A DNA stretch of 64,000 bases from Chryseosolibacter sp964551035 (lineage in GTDB: Bacteria; Bacteroidota; Bacteroidia; Cytophagales; Cyclobacteriaceae), in assembly GCA_964551035.1 (NCBI GenBank), contig CAZKBK010000001.1:248001-312000 (forward strand). Direction: 5' to 3'. The translations under genes were made by a program, and so were the position numbers. This document shows, one piece after another, positions 34,493-43,380 of this stretch (the first letter of the stretch is position 1; each line of letters opens with the position of its first letter). The notes under the pieces are model-generated. The model saw only the letters and a program-made list of their open reading frames with translations, had not been told where the DNA came from and made no database searches.

Positions 34493-36412
34493 GTGATTCC
34501 CCACGACACCATAGATGAGATACGCAACCGCATGGACATCGTCGATGTGGTAGGCGATTTCGTCACGCTTAAGCGTTCCGGTCAGAACTACCGCGCACTC
34601 AGCCCGTTTACCAACGAAAAGACACCCTCGTTCTTTGTTGTTCCGGCAAAGGGGATCTTCAAGGATTTCAGCAGCGGCAAAGGGGGGGACGCGATCACCT
34701 TCGTGATGGAGCACGAGGGCATGAGCTATGTTGAAGCGTTGCGATACCTCGCCAAAAAGTACGGCGTAGAAATCAGGGAAGATCCGGCCAAGAGGGATGA
34801 AGCCCTTGCGTCGCAGAGCCAGCGCGACAGTCTCTACATCATCATGAACTTCGCAAAAGATCGCTATTGCGAGTTGCTGACGAAAAATGAAGAGGGTATA
34901 AATATCGGGCTGAGCTACTTCAGGGAACGCGGATTCAACGACCGGACGCTGCAGAAATTCGAACTCGGCTACAGCCTGAACACATGGGATCACCTGTTGA
35001 AAGAGGCTGCAGCGAAAGGCCATGGAGAAGAACTCCTGGAGAAGGCGGGCCTGATCATTCGCAGGGAAGATGGTAAGAAGTATGATCGCTTTCGCGGAAG
35101 GGTGATCTTTCCCGTACACAACCTCTCGGGGAAGGTGATCGCATTCGGTGCGCGCATTCTTACCAAAGAGAAAGACCAGCCTAAATACATCAATTCCCCT
35201 GAAACGGAGATCTACCACAAGAGTCACGTGCTCTATGGCATGTTCCAGGCGCGGAACGCCATCCGAAAGGAAGAATTTTGCTACCTGGTAGAGGGCTACA
35301 CCGACGTGATCTCCATGCACCAGGCAGACATTGAGAATGTAGTGGCGTCGAGCGGCACGGCGCTGACGGAAGATCAGATCAAGATCATGCGCCGGTTTAC
35401 GGAAAATGTTACCGTTCTCTATGATGGGGATCCCGCCGGAATAAAGGCGGCGTTGCGGGGCATTGATCTTGTCCTGAAAGGCGGGCTTAATGTTCGCATC
35501 GTGCTCCTTCCCGATGGCGAGGACCCCGACAGCTATGCGCGGAAACACGGCAGCACGGAACTTCAGGCCTTTCTCCGGGAGCATGCCCAGGACTTCATCT
35601 CCTTCAAGATAAGTTTGTACGCCAAAGACGCGGCGCAGGACCCGATCCGGAAGGCGGAGGCGATACGCGAAATAGTCACCAGTATCGGCGTTATTCCCGA
35701 TCCGATAAAACGCGCTGTCTATATTCAGGAGACGAGCCATCTTCTCAACATCTCCGAGGCGGTGCTGTTGACTGAGTTGAACAAGATCCTTATCCGGGAA
35801 CGCGACAAAGCCAAACAGGAGAGACTCCGCGACGAGCCGAAAGCGCCAGCGGAGACGGTACAGGACATTGCTGCGCCGTCAAAGACTGACGTGGCCAGCA
35901 TGGTGCAGTTGCAGGAGCGTGAAACCATCAGGCTGCTGCTCAACTACGCCGACTCGCAGTATGAGGATCAACGGCTGATGGACTTCGTGATCACTGAATT
36001 GGAAGACGTTGAATTCAGCAACACGGTTTACAAGGACATTTACGCCTTGTTCCGACAGGCGGCGGATGCGCGCCAACTACCGGACACCTACTACTTCATG
36101 GAACACGGTTCGCCGGAAGTCAAAAATATTGTAGCGGAACTGACCACGCACCGCTATGAAGCAAGCAAATTATGGAGCGATCGCTATCACATCTATTTTC
36201 CGCACGAAAAGGAAATCATTCAGGATGTGGCTTACAGCAACATTCTCCGGTTAAAGTTCAGGGTGATCCAGAAACTTATGGAAGAAAACCTGGCAAAAAT
36301 GAAGACTGCCGTCCATGAGCACGACCTCGAGCAATATTTTACCATTCATGAGCAACTTAAAGGTGCGGAGCGGGAGATTGCAGACTTGCTGGGGATCGTA
36401 ATCCCGAAGTAG
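34493..36412 (+). CDS. dnaG: DNA primase with the zinc ligands replaced
   Basis: 639 residues; synthesises RNA primers at the replication fork. The N-terminal zinc-binding domain (about 1-100) is recognisable (IDEIRNRMDIVDVVGDFVTL and SPFTNEKTPSFFVVP), but the four ligands CHCC are Ser37, Thr40, Asp58 and Ser61 (FKDFSSGKGGD). The RNA polymerase domain has YSLNTWDHLLKEA and FPVHNLSGKVIAFGAR. The TOPRIM core is intact: LVEGYTDVISMHQA with catalytic Glu, and VLYDGDPAGIKAALRG with the metal-binding acids. The C-terminal helicase-interaction region follows (about 440-639). The start is a GTG at 34493 behind a -7 element. It is followed by ribBA on the same strand. Confidence 0.93.
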   Translation: MIPHDTIDEIRNRMDIVDVVGDFVTLKRSGQNYRALSPFTNEKTPSFFVVPAKGIFKDFSSGKGGDAITFVMEHEGMSYVEALRYLAKKYGVEIREDPAKRDEALASQSQRDSLYIIMNFAKDRYCELLTKNEEGINIGLSYFRERGFNDRTLQKFELGYSLNTWDHLLKEAAAKGHGEELLEKAGLIIRREDGKKYDRFRGRVIFPVHNLSGKVIAFGARILTKEKDQPKYINSPETEIYHKSHVLYGMFQARNAIRKEEFCYLVEGYTDVISMHQADIENVVASSGTALTEDQIKIMRRFTENVTVLYDGDPAGIKAALRGIDLVLKGGLNVRIVLLPDGEDPDSYARKHGSTELQAFLREHAQDFISFKISLYAKDAAQDPIRKAEAIREIVTSIGVIPDPIKRAVYIQETSHLLNISEAVLLTELNKILIRERDKAKQERLRDEPKAPAETVQDIAAPSKTDVASMVQLQERETIRLLLNYADSQYEDQRLMDFVITELEDVEFSNTVYKDIYALFRQAADARQLPDTYYFMEHGSPEVKNIVAELTTHRYEASKLWSDRYHIYFPHEKEIIQDVAYSNILRLKFRVIQKLMEENLAKMKTAVHEHDLEQYFTIHEQLKGAEREIADLLGIVIPK

Positions 36413-36484
36413 TACAGGGGACAGCACCCTCCCGGAACAAAAAAACCACTTGTTTTTCCGCGACGGCCAATGAACTATTAATCG

Positions 36485-36492
36485 TAAATTTG
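36485..36492 (+). promoter_or_regulatory. -7 promoter element TAAATTTG upstream of ribBA
   Basis: A perfect TAnnTTTG 65 bases before the ribBA ATG, implying a leader of about 55 bases. No FMN riboswitch is seen in the leader (36413-36556) and no matching -33 element. Confidence 0.4.
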
Positions 36493-36556
36493 CGCTTATC
36501 TACATTGAGAAGCATTGGGCAGTTCGCCCCCTGGCCTCAATCATTTTATCCGAATT

Positions 36557-37792
36557 ATGAGTAACATCCAGTTGGATACCATTGAAGAAGCGATCGAAGA
36601 GATCAAGAACGGCAAGGTCATTATTGTGGTCGATGACGAAGACCGCGAAAACGAAGGCGATTTCATCTGTGCGGCGGAGTGCATTACCCCGGAGATCGTC
36701 AATTTTATGGCCACGCACGGGCGGGGGCTGATCTGCACGCCCCTGGTCGAGGACCGTTGTGATGAGCTTGGCCTCGAACTCATGGTGGGCAACAACACGG
36801 CGGTTTTTCAGACCCCATTTACCGTGTCCGTCGACCTGATCGGCCACGGCTGCACGACGGGTATTTCGGCGCACGACCGTTTCAAGACCATCCGCGCGTT
36901 GGTAGACCCGGAGACCAAACCCGAAGAACTGGGCAAGCCGGGCCATATTTTTCCGCTGAAGGCAAAGCGCGGGGGTGTAATCCGACGGGCAGGCCATACG
37001 GAAGCGGCGATCGACTTTGCGAGGCTCGCCGGCTTCAAGCCCGCGGGCGTGCTGGTTGAGATCATGAACGAAGATGGCAGCATGGCGCGCCTGCCTGATC
37101 TGGTGAAGGTGGCGGAACGCTTCGCGCTGAAACTGGTGTCCATCAAAGACCTTATCGAATACCGCATCAAGAAGGAGTCGCTCATCAACCGCGACGTGGA
37201 GGTGGATATGCCCACCGCCCACGGCAACTTCAGGCTGATCGCTTACGAGCAAACGAACACGCATGAAGTTCACCTCGCCCTCGTGAAGGGATCCTGGGCG
37301 AAGGACGAGCCCGTGCTGGTGCGCGTACACTCAAGCTGCGTCACCGGCGACATCTTTGGTTCCTGCCGCTGTGATTGCGGCTCGCAGTTGCATCACGCCA
37401 TGGCGATGGTCGAGCAGGAAGGCAAGGGTGTGGTGCTGTACATGAAGCAGGAGGGACGTGGCATAGGATTACTCAACAAGCTCCGCGCGTATAAACTTCA
37501 GGAGGAAGGATGGGATACCGTCGAAGCCAACGTGAAGCTTGGTTTCGACATGGATGAACGCGATTACGGCGTCGGCGCACAGATTCTCAGGGATCTCGGC
37601 GTGACCAAGATCCGGTTGATGACCAACAACCCCAAAAAGCGCGTGGGGTTGATGGGCTATGGCCTGGAGATTGTCGACAACGTTGCGATCGAGATCACGC
37701 CCAATCCGCACAACGAACGGTATCTGCTTACCAAGCGCGACAAACTGGGACATAGCATCTTACGAACGAATACAGGTGAACCACTTCCTTAG
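36557..37792 (+). CDS. ribBA: Bifunctional 3,4-dihydroxy-2-butanone-4-phosphate synthase / GTP cyclohydrolase II
   Basis: 411 residues, the standard fusion. The RibB half (about 1-205) has VVDDEDRENEGDFICAAECI and THGRGLICTPL, IGHGCTTGISAHDR and KRGGVIRRAGHTEAA. The RibA half (about 206-405) has RVHSSCVTGDIFGSCRCDCG, whose three Cys bind zinc, and MKQEGRGIGLLNKLRAYKLQ and RLMTNNPKKR. It starts riboflavin synthesis from ribulose-5-phosphate and GTP. The ATG at 36557 is chosen over the longer frame from 36515. The end overlaps the start of the next gene by 17 bases. A possible promoter is at 36485. Confidence 0.96.
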   Translation: MSNIQLDTIEEAIEEIKNGKVIIVVDDEDRENEGDFICAAECITPEIVNFMATHGRGLICTPLVEDRCDELGLELMVGNNTAVFQTPFTVSVDLIGHGCTTGISAHDRFKTIRALVDPETKPEELGKPGHIFPLKAKRGGVIRRAGHTEAAIDFARLAGFKPAGVLVEIMNEDGSMARLPDLVKVAERFALKLVSIKDLIEYRIKKESLINRDVEVDMPTAHGNFRLIAYEQTNTHEVHLALVKGSWAKDEPVLVRVHSSCVTGDIFGSCRCDCGSQLHHAMAMVEQEGKGVVLYMKQEGRGIGLLNKLRAYKLQEEGWDTVEANVKLGFDMDERDYGVGAQILRDLGVTKIRLMTNNPKKRVGLMGYGLEIVDNVAIEITPNPHNERYLLTKRDKLGHSILRTNTGEPLP

Positions 37793-38408
37793 CCACCGGC
37801 TTATTTTCATCGCAGCGACGCTGACATTGCTGGCCGGCTCAACCCGTTCGCACGCCCAGGCCCGGTCGCCATTTGAGATCTGGTATGAGGGCAAGGTTGT
37901 GATTTCCTCGGGCGACACGCTGAAAGGCTTTGTGAAATACGACCTGCAACAGGATATCGTCCAGTTCACCGACAAGCGCGATGTTGCGCTCTACACGGCG
38001 CAGAAGGTGCTGTTTTTCGAGATCTTTGACGAGTCGATCTCGCGATATCGCCGCTTTTTCACCCTTCCGTACAGCACAACGGCGGGATACCGCACACCGG
38101 TCATCTTCGAGTTGCTTGAAGAAGGAAAGCTAACCCTGCTCGCCCGCGAATACCTTGAGTACAGGCGTTATTCATCCCCTTACATGCTGGGATCCTACAG
38201 CCAGCCTGTGCTCGATCACAAGTTTTTCTTTTTCGATGAACATGGTGAGATCAAAGAATTTTCCGGCGGCAAGAACGACCTTTTCGAGATGATGGGCACC
38301 CGTGCGCCCCAGGTCGAAGATTTCGTCAGGGAAAACCGGCTCAAACTCGACAACAAGCTGGACTTCAGCCGTACGGTTGAGTTTTATAACTCCATGTTTG
38401 GGCGGTAG
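37776..38408 (+). CDS. Exported protein of unknown function, coupled to ribBA
   Basis: 210 residues. A signal peptide (LIFIAATLTLLAGSTRSHAQ) precedes an all-beta domain starting FEIWYEGKVVISSGDTLKGF, with alternating hydrophobic and charged strands and an aromatic-rich end (RTVEFYNSMFGR). No known domain is recognised; similar short secreted proteins with an SGDTLKG-like start occur in Cytophagales. It starts at a GTG (37776) within the last codons of ribBA, so translation is likely coupled. A functional link to riboflavin is not evident. Confidence 0.75.
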   Translation: MNHFLSHRLIFIAATLTLLAGSTRSHAQARSPFEIWYEGKVVISSGDTLKGFVKYDLQQDIVQFTDKRDVALYTAQKVLFFEIFDESISRYRRFFTLPYSTTAGYRTPVIFELLEEGKLTLLAREYLEYRRYSSPYMLGSYSQPVLDHKFFFFDEHGEIKEFSGGKNDLFEMMGTRAPQVEDFVRENRLKLDNKLDFSRTVEFYNSMFGR

Positions 38409-38570
38409 CCGGTGATATATCTCGCTGCGCGTGTTTGGGCAACGGACCCGCGTTCGTTGTCGGGCATACAGCCCTGGACCGGAACACATTCGGAAGCATC
38501 GTCCGAAACTGGTAATCCCCGATTCACGTCGTAACTTTAACCCTTCATTAACATATTAACATCCTGACTG

Positions 38571-39350
38571 ATGAGTAAACCGCTTATTCTTGTCTCCAAC
38601 GACGACGGCATCACTTCCAAAGGCATTCTCACCCTGGTAAACGTTATGAAAGACCTTGGCGACGTTATCGTTGTGGCGCCGGACAGTCCGCAGTCGGGTA
38701 TGGGACATGCCATTACGGTAGGCAACACATTGCGGTTGGAAGAGAACTTCATCTTCGAAGGGGTGAAAGCCTGGGAATGTTCCGGTACACCCGCCGACTG
38801 CGTGAAGATGGCCCGCCACTTTGTGCTCAAGGACAAGCGCCAGCCCGACGTGGTTGTCAGCGGCGTGAATCACGGAAGCAACACTTCCATCAGCGTGCTT
38901 TATTCGGGCACCATGTCGGCGGCCATCGAAGGCGCCATCGAAGGTACGCCCGCCATCGGTTTTTCTCTGGCAGACTTTTCACACAAAGCCGATTTTTCCC
39001 ACACGGAGGAATATCTCTTCAAGATCACGCAACAAGTGTTGGAAAAGGGCCTGCCCAAGGGCGTGGCGTTAAACGTGAACTTTCCACCCCGCCGCAACGA
39101 GCCGTTGAAGGGCGTGCGTATCTGCCGTCAGGCCAACGCCAAATGGGTGGAGGACTTCGACGAAAGGTTCGACCCCAACGGACGGCGCTACTTCTGGATG
39201 GTGGGTAACTTTGTCAACTTTGACAAAGGCGAGGACAATGATGAGTGGGCCATTGCGAACAATTATGCGGCTGTGGTTCCGGTACAGTTCGACCTCACCG
39301 CGCACTCGGCCATTCCGACCTTGAATGAGGATTGGGATATCCTCACCTGA
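38571..39350 (+). CDS. surE: 5'/3'-nucleotidase SurE
   Basis: 259 residues. The N-terminus ILVSNDDGITSKGILTLV holds the Asp-Asp metal ligands, followed by VVVAPDSPQSGMGHAITVGN with the conserved Ser/Gly loop, CSGTPADCVKMA, and VVSGVNHGSNTSISVLYSGT with Asn ligand. Length and order match SurE survival proteins, which dephosphorylate nucleoside monophosphates with divalent metal. It is separated by about 160 bases from the gene before; TAACTTTA (38532-38539) is a weak -7 candidate. Convergent with the DUF3999 gene. Confidence 0.96.
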   Translation: MSKPLILVSNDDGITSKGILTLVNVMKDLGDVIVVAPDSPQSGMGHAITVGNTLRLEENFIFEGVKAWECSGTPADCVKMARHFVLKDKRQPDVVVSGVNHGSNTSISVLYSGTMSAAIEGAIEGTPAIGFSLADFSHKADFSHTEEYLFKITQQVLEKGLPKGVALNVNFPPRRNEPLKGVRICRQANAKWVEDFDERFDPNGRRYFWMVGNFVNFDKGEDNDEWAIANNYAAVVPVQFDLTAHSAIPTLNEDWDILT

Positions 39351-39387
39351 TTCCAGCCATGCCTGGATGTGGTCTCGCTTTTCGGGG

Positions 39388-40617
39388 CTACCCCTGCACG
39401 GGTTTACTCATGAGCATTCGCCAGGTAAAGAACGCCAACACCGATATCGCTGTAGCCATCGCCAGCCAAAGCCATGCCTTGCCCATGGCGAACGCCGTAT
39501 TTCCGTCATCGGAAGGGAAGATCGCCTCCTCGTTCCCTACGTCGGCAGAGGACAGGCTGTCGGGAATCTTTTCCTCGAACCATTTGAGGTCATAAGAGGG
39601 GCCGTTCAACTTCGCATCGCCATAGTAGAGATCGGTGACGCCGTGTGGCAACCGGGCCACCAATTCCACAACAGCGCCCCTGGCCTCGATGTCGGTGATC
39701 GTTAAAGCCGGACTGTCGCCATTGTCGATGGTGAGCCGGAGTTGCCGCGCCAATACCTCATGCGTTGCCACGGTGTTGGGCGTGTACGAGGTGAGGTACC
39801 CTGTCGCCAGCCGGCGGTAGTTGTGGCGCCAGCCTTTCCCGGTGTGGGTGCTGTCGGCGACGAAATCGAGTACATACGGGCGGTAGAAGTCCATTTCATG
39901 CACGAGGGTCAGCGCGATGTGGCTAACAGGTTGGTAATGGTCCAGGGTAATGTAAGCCATGGTTTGTTTTTGGTCACGGTCTTCGTGCACCGACCAGCGG
40001 AGACCGATGTTTCGGTATTTTCCGGGCGTGGTTGCAACGTGCTGGACGGACGCGCGCATGAGGGAAAGGTTCGTGTCGGCCTTTATCTGCAGGCGCAACC
40101 AGGCGTAGTCGGTCGGGGAAAAGGTGAGTTCCTTCTGGCTGATGGTGTCGCCGTCGCGGACGATGGAAAATATCCTCAGGCCTTCGGCCAGCGTGAACCA
40201 TTCCTTTCCGTTGCTGCTGCCTTCGACCGTGGCATTCGCAAAGTAGTTATCCGCTCCAAAATCCAGCGTCACGTGATTGATCAATTTCCTTTTGGTATTG
40301 TTCAGCGTAAGGAACAGCATGCCGTCACGGACGCTGTTGTTGATGACAGGCAGCGCGATCTCCTCGGTCTCGGTTGCTTCGGTCCGCTCACGAACGAGGT
40401 AGGGAATTTCAACCGTGTCCTGTTCTTCGACGCGGTACAATCGCAGGTCTGAAAGGCGACGGGACGTGTGCGCGTACATTTCCGGAGGCAAGGGAATCGC
40501 ATGCCAGCCGGCGGCGTCGCCCGCGGTGATCTTTCGTTTGTAGCGGAACCCGTGGTCCTGCGCTTGTGAGAGCCCACAGACCAGGACGAAGAGTGCCGCG
40601 AATTTAAGTGGATTCAT
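39388..40617 (-). CDS. DUF3999-family exported protein, partner of the DUF2339 protein
   Basis: 409 residues. A signal peptide (LKFAALFVLVCGLSQAQ), then a large beta-rich periplasmic region with discoidin-like stretches (LRLYRVEEQDTVEIPYLVRE, HVTLDFGADNYFANATVEGS). One transmembrane helix (WLWLAMATAISVLAFFTW) lies near residues 383-400. The family is known only by sequence. It overlaps the DUF2339 gene by 14 bases, and the two are commonly neighbours, so they probably form a membrane complex. Function unknown. Confidence 0.82.
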   Translation of the reverse strand: MNPLKFAALFVLVCGLSQAQDHGFRYKRKITAGDAAGWHAIPLPPEMYAHTSRRLSDLRLYRVEEQDTVEIPYLVRERTEATETEEIALPVINNSVRDGMLFLTLNNTKRKLINHVTLDFGADNYFANATVEGSSNGKEWFTLAEGLRIFSIVRDGDTISQKELTFSPTDYAWLRLQIKADTNLSLMRASVQHVATTPGKYRNIGLRWSVHEDRDQKQTMAYITLDHYQPVSHIALTLVHEMDFYRPYVLDFVADSTHTGKGWRHNYRRLATGYLTSYTPNTVATHEVLARQLRLTIDNGDSPALTITDIEARGAVVELVARLPHGVTDLYYGDAKLNGPSYDLKWFEEKIPDSLSSADVGNEEAIFPSDDGNTAFAMGKAWLWLAMATAISVLAFFTWRMLMSKPVQG

Positions 40618-42964
40618 TCTCGGTATCCCGTTTTATTTTGTTGTAAAGGAATGAGGCCACAAGGAGCAGGGCGCCAAGGATGATCATCACGATGGTCTTG
40701 TAGATCGTGCTGAGATCGGCCATATCATAAAAGAATAGCTTCACCAGGGTGATGCCGAACAAAATTATCGCGATAATCCGGAGGTGCTTCTGGTCATGCC
40801 GCAGGCCATAAACGATAAGAATGAGGGCATAGAGCCCCCAAAGGATGCTCAGTCCGAGTTTAAAGGAATTTTCCACGCCGAACAGTTCAAGCCAGTGAAC
40901 CATTTCGCTGCTCAGCAGGATAATCACCGCGGCATGAAAAAGAAAGGCGCCGAGTTGCCTGTGCTGAACTTGGAATCCGCCCGTCCGGGCATAGAGGCGA
41001 TTGATGTAAAAAAGCGGGATCACGAGAATCAGTCCGACGTATCGTATGAGGATGTGCCAGATTCCGCGCTCGTAAAAAGGATCGTCTGCTTCGTGCAGGA
41101 AACCACCGCGCAGTTCGGCAAGGGCTAACAGGCCCACAGTGATAAAGAAAAAGATGACCAGGCCATTGAACGTAAGACTCAGCAGCATGAAATTTCTATT
41201 CCTGATATAGAAGCGTTGGAGGAATGAGATTACCATCACAAAAATTGCCGAGTAGTAGATCAGCCACAGCGTCTGAAACCTGAGGATGTGATAGTCGAAC
41301 GTCTGCTCCACGGTATTTTCTCCCGTGGGGACCGTAATTGCGGATGAAGCGAACACCTGATTCCAATATGTTTCGATCTCCTGGTAGATGCCGGCGTAGA
41401 TGACGAAAATGGCGAGTAGCGGGAGCGCGTAGGTAAGGAGCCGGAAGGCCGGCGGTTGTTCTCCCTGCGGATGCGCATAGTCCTTACGGTTGTGAAACCA
41501 GAGGATTGCCAGCAGTGCCGTGGTCACGAAGAGCGTGGTGAGAAAGTGGATGTTGAGCAGAAAGCGTACCGGGCTCGCGTCCCCATAGGTGAATTCGTGC
41601 GCTTGCGGATAGGCCAGGTGCCAGTCGTGCAGGAGACTGAATACGGTGACGACGATGAGCGGGTAGGAGAGCTGTTCGTAAATGGGAAAGGCTTTCGTTC
41701 TCCCAATCCAGAACAACAGAAAGGCTTCCGCCGCCCAGATGAAGGTGACCCAGTTTCCGTCGAGTTGGATGGGCACGGCGAGGGTCAGGAATACGAGCAC
41801 CATGCCGGCGACGAAATAGAACACGTCGCGCGCCGCGCCGTTTTGCTGACGATGGATCAGCACGCAGGCGACAAAGTGAATGAACGCCGTAAGGATGGTA
41901 AAAAGGCCCAGGTAGTCATCGCCAAACTCCCAGGCATCGAGTGCGGCGATGCCGTATCCGAAGAAGACGAATGAATTCAAAAGCATGAACACGAGATCGA
42001 CCTTGAGCAGCGCTTCGCGTTTGATGAGCTTGTAGCTGAGGAACATCGCGTAAAAGGTCACGAAGAATATCGTGGAAAACACGAGGCTCATCGCGAGATG
42101 TGTGTCGGCCTCAAAGGCCGTGGAAAACCACGCGATAAAAATCAGCCAGGTAAGAACAAAAGCGACGTAGTAGAGGGTATGCCAGTATTTCCTGAAGGCA
42201 ATAATGAGTATGCCCGCGTTGACGACGGTCACAAAGGAAAAAAGAATAGCGACGCGGCCGGAGCCGTCACTGAGCAAAAAGGGGACCGCGTAGGCGCCCA
42301 CCAATCCGATAATGCCGATCACCTGGCGGTTGTAGCGGATCGCCGCAAAAACCGTAAACGCCGTGAAGATCACCATCAGCGCGAACGTGGGAACCTGGGG
42401 GATAAGGTTGTAAAAGTCGTAGGCGAAGAAGGTGACGAAATACATGACCGCCATCCCGCCGCTCAGCAATACTGCGCTGAAGTTTTCATGTGAACGCCGC
42501 AGGCGCATAGCAACGACGTTGAGCACAATGCCCCAAAAGTAGCCCATGATCACCCGCGTCACCGGATTGATCAGGTTGTTGTCGATTGAATATTTGGTCC
42601 CGAAAGCAACACCGGCAACCAATACAGCAATGCCGACCTTGTTCAGGAGATTCTTTCCGATAAAATCCTCAATCGGCGTCTTCTTATTATTTCCTGGCCG
42701 CGGGGGTGAGACCGGCGACTTGATTCCCTCGCCGGAAATACGTCCCGTATCGACCACTTCGGGTTTCGGCTGCGGTTTTGGCGCTTCCGTCCTGGCTTCT
42801 ACCGTGGGTGGCTTCGGCGCGGGCGTCAGCTTTATTTCCGACGTTTCGAGGGTGAACAGCGTGTTTTGGAGGTCCTGGATTTCTTCCTGGATCGCTTTGT
42901 GCCGTTGGGAAAGCTTCTCGATTTTTTCGTGCAGTTCTCTTAAGGCGCGTGCCCGATCGTCCAT
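40604..42964 (-). CDS. DUF2339 polytopic membrane protein
   Basis: 786 residues. It starts with a coiled coil (about 1-45; RALRELHEKIEKLSQRHKAI), a Pro-rich linker (about 50-95) and then over 20 hydrophobic segments from residue 110 to the end, starting GIAVLVAGVAFGTKYSIDN, which is the DUF2339 start. No enzymatic motif is seen. Its pairing with DUF3999 is the main clue to function; envelope or polysaccharide transport has not been shown. The ATG at 42964 precedes the coiled coil; an earlier frame to 43006 lacks support. Confidence 0.85.
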   Translation of the reverse strand: MDDRARALRELHEKIEKLSQRHKAIQEEIQDLQNTLFTLETSEIKLTPAPKPPTVEARTEAPKPQPKPEVVDTGRISGEGIKSPVSPPRPGNNKKTPIEDFIGKNLLNKVGIAVLVAGVAFGTKYSIDNNLINPVTRVIMGYFWGIVLNVVAMRLRRSHENFSAVLLSGGMAVMYFVTFFAYDFYNLIPQVPTFALMVIFTAFTVFAAIRYNRQVIGIIGLVGAYAVPFLLSDGSGRVAILFSFVTVVNAGILIIAFRKYWHTLYYVAFVLTWLIFIAWFSTAFEADTHLAMSLVFSTIFFVTFYAMFLSYKLIKREALLKVDLVFMLLNSFVFFGYGIAALDAWEFGDDYLGLFTILTAFIHFVACVLIHRQQNGAARDVFYFVAGMVLVFLTLAVPIQLDGNWVTFIWAAEAFLLFWIGRTKAFPIYEQLSYPLIVVTVFSLLHDWHLAYPQAHEFTYGDASPVRFLLNIHFLTTLFVTTALLAILWFHNRKDYAHPQGEQPPAFRLLTYALPLLAIFVIYAGIYQEIETYWNQVFASSAITVPTGENTVEQTFDYHILRFQTLWLIYYSAIFVMVISFLQRFYIRNRNFMLLSLTFNGLVIFFFITVGLLALAELRGGFLHEADDPFYERGIWHILIRYVGLILVIPLFYINRLYARTGGFQVQHRQLGAFLFHAAVIILLSSEMVHWLELFGVENSFKLGLSILWGLYALILIVYGLRHDQKHLRIIAIILFGITLVKLFFYDMADLSTIYKTIVMIILGALLLVASFLYNKIKRDTENEST

Positions 42965-43040
42965 AGTCAAAGGGGGTTTCCTGGACAAGGTACGAAAAGG
43001 AGGCATTCATTCAATTCGAACGCATCACACCCAACCCAAA

Positions 43041-43375
43041 TTCGTACCTTGACCACCCTTAAATCATCCACAACGCCCACACCTAAATTCAACCCCGCTC
43101 TACACATTCGTACTTCGTACTTCGTCATTCGTCCTTCGTACCTCGTACCTCGTGCCTCCCGTCTTCGCTATCTCCTTCGCCAAGGCAACGGCGATCAAAG
43201 CAACCTTCAGCAGGCAAAGCGTACCTCGTACCTTGAGCACCCTTACTCCATCCACAACGCCCACGCTTAAATTCGACCCCGCTCTACGCATTCGTACTTC
43301 GTAATTCGTACCTCGAAATTCGCTTCGCACCTCCCCCTACGCCAAGGCTTCGGCGGGCAAAGCGTAATACGTATT
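43041..43375. repeat. Two imperfect tandem copies of a ~184-bp noncoding repeat
   Basis: Copy 1 starts near CGTACCTTGACCACC (43043) and copy 2 near CGTACCTTGAGCACC (43227), with the shared block GCTCTAC at 43097 and 43281, so the offset is 184 bases. Each copy ends in a run of TTCGTACTTCG / CCTCGTACC words followed by GCCAAGGC...GGC..CAAAG, a GC-rich partly palindromic tail. The region 42965-43380 has no gene; a 76-residue open frame (43100-43330, minus) is the repeat translated (YEVR words) and is spurious. It resembles dispersed intergenic repeats of Bacteroidota. A shorter stretch with similar words lies at 21405-21470. Confidence 0.75.
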
Positions 43376-43380
43376 TCGGC

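Noticed and set aside
34460..35740. 426-residue open frame antisense to dnaG
   Set aside because: It lies fully inside dnaG, is unlike any family I know, and reflects codon bias of the real gene.
36413..36556. FMN riboswitch before ribBA
   Set aside because: The conserved FMN words (AGGGCAGGGTGAAATTCC and GAC..GGCGGTA) are absent.
43100..43330. 76-residue minus-strand open frame with YEVR-like repeats
   Set aside because: It is the translated 184-bp repeat; such peptides are spurious.
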